Source: Flavobacteriales bacterium
Lineage (GTDB): Bacteria > Bacteroidota > Bacteroidia > Flavobacteriales_G > JALEGO01
Assembly: GCA_020628935.1 (NCBI GenBank)
Contig: JAHDEG010000010.1
Coordinates: 1 to 41,136 of the forward strand
Direction: 5' to 3'
Length of the DNA stretch: 41,136 nt
Shown: positions 36,098-41,136 of the stretch, one piece after another
How positions within the stretch are numbered: the first letter of the stretch is position 1
How the letters are laid out: each line of letters starts with the position of its first letter
Notes under the pieces: generated by a model
Seen by the model: the letters and a program-made list of their open reading frames with translations, nothing else
Told to the model about the DNA's origin: nothing
The model's database searches: none
Program-made: the position numbers and the translations under genes

Positions 36098-37309
36098 ATG
36101 ATAGCTACGGCAGATATTTATATTGACCCACGTAAAAAAGCAACAGGGAAATGCTCTATAAAGCTAAAAGTAACCTACAACCGAAAACGAAGGTATTTTT
36201 CAACTGGGGTTGAGTTATTACCTGTTGAGTTTGAGAAAATAATGTACGGTAAACGACTTTCGAAAGATGAACGTGCAATACGAACGAAACTAGATGTATT
36301 CAAAACCAAAGCTGACAAGGTTATTAAAGAGCTTAAAATATTCACTTTTGATAGGTTTGAGGAAGCCTATTTTGAAAGTCGAGATGTTAATAGAGATGTC
36401 TCTTTTGCTTATGATAAGCGTATTGCTGAGTTAAGAGCAAATGACAAGATAGGTACAGCAGTAACGTATGAATGTGCGAAAAAAAGTATTCTGGACTTTA
36501 AACCAAACCTAACTTTTGCTGAGATAACACCTAGCTTTTTGCGTGAATACCACAAGTCAATGGTGGATAACAATAGAAGTGTTACAACTATAAGCATTTA
36601 CATAAGGAGCTTGCGTGCATTGTACAATGGACAAAGCATTGATAAAACCCTTTATCCATTTGGACGAGGAAAGTCTAAGTACACAGTACCCACATCTAAA
36701 AACGTTAAAAAAGCCTTAACGCTGGATGAGGTTGCTAAAATCTACAATTACGTGACTAAACATCAAACTAAGGAAATGGCTCGTGATTATTGGATGTTTC
36801 TTTATTTGTGCAATGGCATGAATGTAAAAGACATGTGCTTGTTGAAATGGAGTAATATCAATAAGGATATTCTTACCTACGAGCGTTCTAAAACCTCATC
36901 TACAAAGGCAGAAAAGAATATCATTAGAGTTGCTATTAAACCTGAGACTAAGGTGATTATTCAAAAGTGGGGAACAAAATCAAAAAAAAGTACTGACTTT
37001 ATTTTCCCTCACATCAGCGGGGATATGGATGCTGAACGTCAAAGAAAAGTTTACCAGCAACTGACCAAAACAATAAATAAATACATTAAGGAAATAGTAG
37101 AGGAATTGGAGATACCGCATCATGTTACCACTTACAGTGCAAGGCATAGTTTTGCAACGGTTTTAAAACGTTCAGGAGCAAATATTTCAATGATAAGTGA
37201 TTTGTTAGGGCATAGTGACTTGAAGGTTACCCAGAACTACTTAGACAGTTTTGAAGATGAGCAAATACAAACTCAAACTGATGTATTAACCAAAGGATTT
37301 AAAAAGTAA
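36098..37309 (+). CDS. tyrosine recombinase (integrase), Bacteroidota type
   Basis: A 403-residue site-specific recombinase starting MIATADIYIDPRKKATGKC. The earlier ATG at 36035 is rejected because a promoter box lies between. Domains: an N-terminal arm-binding domain (about 1-85), an SAM-like core-binding domain (about 95-190) and a catalytic domain (about 205-403). The catalytic HxxR-region is TYSARHSFAT (Arg349, His350), followed by LLGHSDLKVT and the nucleophile Tyr381 (QNYLDSF). The first catalytic Arg position reads LCNGMNVKDMC without Arg, as described for the Bacteroidota IntDOT-type enzymes. It lies next to the tRNA-Arg fragment and should insert and excise this element at that site. 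Confidence 0.93.
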   Translation: MIATADIYIDPRKKATGKCSIKLKVTYNRKRRYFSTGVELLPVEFEKIMYGKRLSKDERAIRTKLDVFKTKADKVIKELKIFTFDRFEEAYFESRDVNRDVSFAYDKRIAELRANDKIGTAVTYECAKKSILDFKPNLTFAEITPSFLREYHKSMVDNNRSVTTISIYIRSLRALYNGQSIDKTLYPFGRGKSKYTVPTSKNVKKALTLDEVAKIYNYVTKHQTKEMARDYWMFLYLCNGMNVKDMCLLKWSNINKDILTYERSKTSSTKAEKNIIRVAIKPETKVIIQKWGTKSKKSTDFIFPHISGDMDAERQRKVYQQLTKTINKYIKEIVEELEIPHHVTTYSARHSFATVLKRSGANISMISDLLGHSDLKVTQNYLDSFEDEQIQTQTDVLTKGFKK

Positions 37310-37341
37310 ATTGATTAACGAAAAAAAAGTTTTAATAACCG

Positions 37342-37364
37342 TTCACCTTTTTCACGGTTTTCAC
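37342..37364 (+). repeat. three TTCAC direct repeats at 9-bp spacing
   Basis: TTCAC occurs at 37342, 37351 and 37360, exactly 9 nt apart, between the integrase stop and the next gene. It also overlaps a weak hairpin (AACCGT...ACGGTT). It could be a binding site for an element regulator, or chance in AT-rich DNA. Confidence 0.4.
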
Positions 37365-37382
37365 AAATAGCATAAAAGACAA

Positions 37383-38633
37383 ATGATAAATGACAAGATA
37401 AAAAGCCTTTTTAAGTTCATTGACTACTTACATTCTAATATCGAAAATTTTAATCAATACAACGACATAATTGAGGATTTAGTGCAATTGGATAATAAGC
37501 GTAAAGAATTAAAGCCGAGGCAAAACTACAAAGACAAGCAGCAGCACGATGAAATACAAGCTGAAATTGACACTAAGCTAAAAATTTTACAGGATAATAC
37601 TGCTCATATTATCAAGGAAAAAGCAAAGGAGTTGAACCTTTGTAACTTTGATAATGAACTTGATTATAGATTTAATGGGGTTGAAGATGAAATACGGCTT
37701 TTAAAAGAGAATTTCAGTAACGAAGATTTGCCTGAAATATTTAAACACAAAAGCAAATACATAGAATACCGAAGCAAAACTCACAAAACGTTTTTGTCTT
37801 TACAGTTTTTCTTTGATAAGCTGGATGAAATAACTGAGGGTCTTTTTGATTTTTTCAAAAATACTGACGAAAATGAGTTTGAAAGTTTTAAGGCTAAAAC
37901 AGTTCATGTCAGCTCAATAAAAGATGCTGCAAGGGTGCTGCAAAAAGGAGGGAGAAAAGTTGTCATTAAAGATATTTCTTTTTCAACAAGTAGTGCCACA
38001 TTTAAAAATATGCCAGTTGTAGAGAATCACTACTTGCCTTTGTTTGAGGGTGTTAAAAAGCACATGCTGGAAAACCAAGATTTATCCAGTGAGGACAAGA
38101 TTAGTGAATGGGAAAAATTTAAGTTGGAAATCGAAACTGATTTATACAGCATAGGTAAAATGTATAATAAAGAAACAATAGAATACTGCAAAGAAAGACT
38201 CTTTCCTGCTATTGATTTGGAAATTAAAAAAATTAAGAAAAACTTTACTCCTGAGATAAACAAGAAAAGTAACTCAAACGAAACTCCCAAAAAATTTGAT
38301 GCCCTTTTTTACAATACTGAATTAGTTGAACCGTGTATTGATATTTTAAAAGAGTTAGAGCCACCCTTACTTGATGTTAATTGTAACTACATTGGAAAAT
38401 TAAAAGGAGTTATTTGTGTTTGGATTGATGAAATGCAAAGACAGGGAATTATAAAACATTATTCGGATAGAAAGATATTTTCTTCGTTACTTCCGCAAGT
38501 AATTCATCGCTTTTCTATTGATGAAAGCATGTTTGGTAAGCCGCAGGTGAAAGCAGAAAAAAATTATAGAACAGATATTAAAACTAAGGTTTCTAAAATA
38601 AAACTTTCCCTAGATTCCCAACAAGGAAAATAG
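37383..38633 (+). CDS. unknown element-encoded protein, coiled-coil rich
   Basis: A 416-residue soluble protein with no signal peptide that I cannot name. The first half is charged and helical (coiled-coil-like stretches at about 5-110). The middle has a KTVHVSSIKDAARVLQKGGR segment. The C-terminal 100 residues (YIGKLKGVICVWIDEMQRQG, then DRKIFSSLLPQVIHRFSI) look like a conserved helical domain seen in Bacteroidota mobile elements and RteC-type surroundings. It lies 73 nt after the integrase gene, across three TTCAC direct repeats, and about 50 nt before the HTH gene. Possible roles are element regulation or replication; none is proven. Confidence 0.7.
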   Translation: MINDKIKSLFKFIDYLHSNIENFNQYNDIIEDLVQLDNKRKELKPRQNYKDKQQHDEIQAEIDTKLKILQDNTAHIIKEKAKELNLCNFDNELDYRFNGVEDEIRLLKENFSNEDLPEIFKHKSKYIEYRSKTHKTFLSLQFFFDKLDEITEGLFDFFKNTDENEFESFKAKTVHVSSIKDAARVLQKGGRKVVIKDISFSTSSATFKNMPVVENHYLPLFEGVKKHMLENQDLSSEDKISEWEKFKLEIETDLYSIGKMYNKETIEYCKERLFPAIDLEIKKIKKNFTPEINKKSNSNETPKKFDALFYNTELVEPCIDILKELEPPLLDVNCNYIGKLKGVICVWIDEMQRQGIIKHYSDRKIFSSLLPQVIHRFSIDESMFGKPQVKAEKNYRTDIKTKVSKIKLSLDSQQGK

Positions 38634-38684
38634 AGAAAATTGAGCAGGTAAATATTCATTTGTTTGTGTCAAAATTTATTTGAT

Positions 38685-39038
38685 ATGGACAAAAAAGTAT
38701 TTATTTCATTACCGATTGAGGACTTACAAACGGTAATTATTGATTGTGTTAACTCCTGCTTAAAAAATGATAAGCAGGAAAGTAAGTCACTCTTTGAACC
38801 GCCTGAACAACTCTTAACAATTCAGGAAGCAGCAAGTTTACTGCACCTTACAGTTGCTACCCTCTATACCAAGCATTCCAAAGGTGAATTACCAGGTGTT
38901 TGTAAGCGAGGTAAACGCCTTTACTTTTCTAAGCAAAGTTTAATAGAATGGGTTAAAGAAGGTCGCAAAAAGTCTTATTCGGAAATACAACAGGAAGCAG
39001 AAACGTATTTGTCTAACAATAAAAAAGGGTTGAAGTAA
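38685..39038 (+). CDS. excisionase-like helix-turn-helix protein
   Basis: I use the ATG at 38685; a TTG seven codons upstream is less likely. The 117-residue protein has an N-terminal helix (FISLPIEDLQTVIIDCVNSC) and an HTH_17/MerR-like winged helix (about residues 45-95: LTIQEAASLLHLTVATLYTK, then GVCKRGKRLYFSKQSLIEWV). This is the pattern of excisionase-family DNA-binding proteins that bend DNA at attachment sites or act as replication initiator helpers in Bacteroidota elements. Its stop codon overlaps the next start by one base (TAATG), so the genes are translationally coupled. Confidence 0.87.
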   Translation: MDKKVFISLPIEDLQTVIIDCVNSCLKNDKQESKSLFEPPEQLLTIQEAASLLHLTVATLYTKHSKGELPGVCKRGKRLYFSKQSLIEWVKEGRKKSYSEIQQEAETYLSNNKKGLK

Positions 39039-39340
39039 TGGAAAACACTAGCAACAACCCTTTACATAAAAGACAAGGTAAAGATACGGATTTTAAGAGC
39101 CAACTGGAAACCATATTTCAGTATTTGCAGGAATATATTGCAACCGCCTCAATGGTTTCAGCTGCGACTGGAATACCACAAAAGAATATTTGCAGGTACA
39201 AACGGGATTTGGAAAAGGCTGGTAGGCTTTGGGAAATTGAAAAGAAGTTATGTAAGCATACAGGATTCAAAGCATGGTATTTAACCACAAACCCGAAGCA
39301 AGCTCCGTCAAATAATCAACTAAATCTTTTTGGGATATGA
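39038..39340 (+). CDS. small helix-turn-helix-like element protein
   Basis: A 100-residue basic protein. The middle (YIATASMVSAATGIPQKNIC, then RYKRDLEKAGRLWEIEKKLC) fits a winged-helix or HTH domain that reads like a replication-associated DNA binder, and the end (FKAWYLTTNPK, NNQLNLFGI) is conserved in Bacteroidota mobile elements as far as I recall. No precise family can be named. It is coupled on both sides: a 1-nt overlap with the gene before and a 4-nt overlap (ATGA) with the helicase gene after. This suggests it works with the helicase. Confidence 0.78.
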   Translation: MENTSNNPLHKRQGKDTDFKSQLETIFQYLQEYIATASMVSAATGIPQKNICRYKRDLEKAGRLWEIEKKLCKHTGFKAWYLTTNPKQAPSNNQLNLFGI

Positions 39341-40860
39341 AAGAGATAACAATAAACCCGCCGTTTGAGGACTTGCAAAAACCCAAAACGATTTTAAATC
39401 ACATTGAGGAAATAAAAAAGCAAAAAGCGACACCTCATGATGAAATATTGAGCCAATTACTTGAACAGTTTGAACCCCTAGATTTTGAGAGTTTGGCTAA
39501 CCCACACAATTCAGAAAATTTTAAACTTAGCATTAAACATTATTCTGTCTTATCTGTCGAGAATGTTTTACAAATGGCAGAAAAAAATCAATGGGGTCTA
39601 TGTAAAAACCATGACTTTATTTATCTGTTTAATGGTACTTATTGGGATGTGTTGAATAAAGATGTTTTGCAAAAATTTTTGGGCGAAGCGGCTGAGAGAA
39701 TGTGCGTGCCAGAAATAACAGCCAAGCACCATAAGTTTAGAAAAGAGCTTTATGAGCAATTTTTGGCAACTGCATACTTAGAACCAAAACCTGATTTACC
39801 AGACAAGGTTTTAATCAACTTGCAAAATGGCACTTTTGAAGTTACTCCAAAAGGAACGCAACTTAGACCTTTTGACCGTACAGATTTTCTTACCTACCAA
39901 CTCCCATTTGAATATAATCCAGAGGCAAAAGCTCCTATGTTTGAAAGCTACTTGAATACAGTTTTACCTGATATTGGACGGCAAAAGGTACTAGCGGAAT
40001 ATTTGGGATTTGTCTTTATAAAGCATGGTTGTAAGTTTTTAAAAGAGGAAAAAGCCCTTGTGCTTTATGGTACGGGTGCAAATGGTAAGTCAGTCTTTTT
40101 TGAGGTGGTTACAGCCTTATTAGGCTCAGAAAACACAAGCCAGTACTCTTTGCAAAACCTGACAGAAGATAAAGGCTTTTACAGAGTAAAAATTGCGAAC
40201 AAATTAGTCAACTATGCCAGTGAAATAAATGGTAAATTAGAAAGCTCCATTTTTAAGCAATTAGTTTCTGGTGAACCTGTGGAGGCAGCTGCCAAATACG
40301 GACAGCCTTTTACTATGAAGCAATACGCAAAGCTCATTTTTAATTGCAACGAGTTGCCCAAAGATGTTGAACACACAAACGCCTATTTTAGAAGATTTTT
40401 GATTGTTCCTTTTGATGTTACCATACCACCCGAAAAACAAGATAAGCGGTTACACTCCAAAATAATTGAGAATGAGCTTTCAGGTGTATTTAACTGGCTA
40501 TTAGATGGCCTGCATAGACTTTTAGAGCAGAAAGGGTTTACCGACTGTGATGCGGTTATAGAGGCTGTTGAGCAGTATAAAAGCCAATCGGATAGTGTGC
40601 AGATGTTTGTCAATGAGCATAACTATAAGAGTGCTCCTAGTGATTATAGGCTAATAAAAGAGTTATACGTTGAGTACCGTACTTATTGTGCAGAAGATGG
40701 GTTTAGCCCAGTTAATAAAAGCAATTTCATCAAAAGGCTTAAAGGCTTTGGTATTGTAGTGCAAAGATTAAACTTGGGTAATGTAGCGTATTTGGCAGTC
40801 AATAGCAGACAAGTTGTTGAAACAGAAGAAGATTCTTGTGATGAGGAATGCCCTTTTTGA
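39337..40860 (+). CDS. D5/P4-type SF3 helicase (phage/plasmid primase family)
   Basis: A 507-residue protein of the phage/plasmid primase P4 family C-terminal type. A D5_N-like domain covers about residues 85-200. The superfamily 3 helicase core follows, with Walker A GTGANGKS (about 245-252), a Walker B-like segment (KLVNYASEINGKLESSIFKQ), and the sensor motif KLIFNCNELP (about 330-339), then YFRRFLIVPF. A winged-helix end (about 430-490; YRTYCAEDGFSPVNKSNFIK) completes it. There is no N-terminal primase domain, so priming must come from another protein, possibly the next gene. It should unwind the excised element for autonomous replication. Confidence 0.9.
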   Translation: MKEITINPPFEDLQKPKTILNHIEEIKKQKATPHDEILSQLLEQFEPLDFESLANPHNSENFKLSIKHYSVLSVENVLQMAEKNQWGLCKNHDFIYLFNGTYWDVLNKDVLQKFLGEAAERMCVPEITAKHHKFRKELYEQFLATAYLEPKPDLPDKVLINLQNGTFEVTPKGTQLRPFDRTDFLTYQLPFEYNPEAKAPMFESYLNTVLPDIGRQKVLAEYLGFVFIKHGCKFLKEEKALVLYGTGANGKSVFFEVVTALLGSENTSQYSLQNLTEDKGFYRVKIANKLVNYASEINGKLESSIFKQLVSGEPVEAAAKYGQPFTMKQYAKLIFNCNELPKDVEHTNAYFRRFLIVPFDVTIPPEKQDKRLHSKIIENELSGVFNWLLDGLHRLLEQKGFTDCDAVIEAVEQYKSQSDSVQMFVNEHNYKSAPSDYRLIKELYVEYRTYCAEDGFSPVNKSNFIKRLKGFGIVVQRLNLGNVAYLAVNSRQVVETEEDSCDEECPF

Positions 40861-40861
40861 T

Positions 40862-41136
40862 ATGAACACAGGCTATCAATATACCTTTGAGCAGGGGAGT
40901 AAGAAATATTATTGTCCTGCTTGTAATAAAAAACGCTTTGTTCGATACATTGATACAAAGACAAGGGCGTTGTTACCTGAGCAATATGGACGATGTGATA
41001 GAGAAATAAACTGTGGCTATCATTTAAATCCTTATAGGGATGGCTACGCAAAAGATGTTTGGCAAAAAGAAAACGGCTTACAAACGGCTTACAAACGGCT
41101 TACAAACGGCTTACAAACGGCTTACAAACGGCTTAC
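40862..41136 (+). CDS. zinc-ribbon PG0870/DUF6371-like protein, 3' partial
   Basis: The frame opens 1 nt after the helicase stop and runs off the window after 91 codons. The N-terminus has a zinc ribbon (KYYCPACNKKRFVRYIDTKT, then YGRCDREINCGYHLNPYRDG) with four Cys plus a His. It closely resembles the start of PG0870/DUF6371 proteins found beside helicase genes in Bacteroidota elements, which may carry a toprim-like primase function. From residue 70 on, the codons are made of an 11-bp tandem repeat read as an 11-residue cycle NGLQTAYKRLT. The repeat has no stop in any forward frame. The rest of the gene is not in the window. Confidence 0.8.
   Translation, partial: MNTGYQYTFEQGSKKYYCPACNKKRFVRYIDTKTRALLPEQYGRCDREINCGYHLNPYRDGYAKDVWQKENGLQTAYKRLTNGLQTAYKRL
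41071..41136 (+). repeat. 11-bp perfect tandem repeat at the window end, inside a coding frame
   Basis: Six exact copies of AAACGGCTTAC, back to back, fill 66 nt and stop at the last base of the window. The unit length is not a multiple of three, so each gain or loss of one copy changes the reading frame of the PG0870-like gene. Confidence 0.95.

Larger units (their letters stand above)
35894..41136. mobile_element. integrative element in tRNA-Arg(TCT), left end, right end beyond window
   Basis: The element begins within the tRNA fragment and continues past the window. Visible cargo, all on the plus strand: tyrosine recombinase, unknown protein, excisionase-like HTH protein, small HTH-like protein, D5/P4-type helicase and a zinc-ribbon PG0870-like protein. 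Having its own helicase but, so far, no structural or conjugation genes fits a phage satellite or a mobilizable island; the unseen right part decides. Confidence 0.85.

Noticed and set aside
35893-36126. 77-codon frame starting in the tRNA fragment
   Set aside because: It reads across a tRNA gene, the attachment site and the integrase promoter; no protein family fits.
41071-41136. CRISPR array at the window end
   Set aside because: The 11-bp units are contiguous with no spacers.

Overview
The window comes from an AT-rich genome of the phylum Bacteroidota, most likely Flavobacteriia. Four things point there: C-terminal sorting domains of the type IX secretion system (types A and B), a PorP/SprF plus PorE-like gene pair behind a giant surface protein, a HYC_CC_PP-type small protein, and several promoters matching the Bacteroidota -7 element TAnnTTTG. 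The genus cannot be fixed from this sequence.

Layout. 1-2450: 3' part of a surface or fibre-like protein built of GIGT repeats. 2470-5501 (minus): operon pruA - ftsB/divIC-like - small subunit of methylmalonyl-CoA mutase. 5733-7882: small membrane proteins, a thioesterase and an unknown protein. 7889-9772 (minus): membrane-anchored nucleotide-sugar dehydratase/epimerase for surface polysaccharide. 9773-10530: no recognisable gene. 10531-13212: secreted beta-propeller (BNR/sortilin-like) protein with a type A sorting domain, broken by loss of its start codon and an in-frame stop. 13384-18462 (minus): tight operon ettA - lipoprotein - hisS - hutH. 18751-28581 (plus): a 2218-residue T9SS type B surface protein (two RCC1-like blocks, 11 Ig/cadherin-like repeats, calcium-type repeats), its PorP/SprF partner and an OmpA/PD40/TPR protein. 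28944-35750 (minus): eight co-oriented genes encoding metal-binding (HMA, HYC_CC_PP), thiol-redox (TlpA, thioredoxin, MauE-like) and envelope proteins, ending with a secreted M43 metalloprotease.

35894-41136: left end of an integrative element inserted into a tRNA-Arg(TCT) gene. Only the 3' part of the tRNA remains here. It is followed by a Bacteroidota tyrosine recombinase, an unknown protein, an excisionase-like HTH protein, a small HTH-like protein, a D5/P4-type SF3 helicase and the start of a zinc-ribbon PG0870/DUF6371-like protein. That last gene runs into an 11-bp perfect tandem repeat exactly where the window ends.

Non-coding structure: two diverged copies of a roughly 90-bp dispersed repeat (13293 and 18533), a perfect 30-bp inverted repeat with a 17-nt loop (28744-28820), three convincing intrinsic terminators (one of them inside the last codons of the HYC_CC_PP gene), and TAnnTTTG promoters, two of which sit so close to the start codon that the mRNA would be nearly leaderless. 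The most system-like parts are the metal/redox envelope operon and the tRNA-integrated element.
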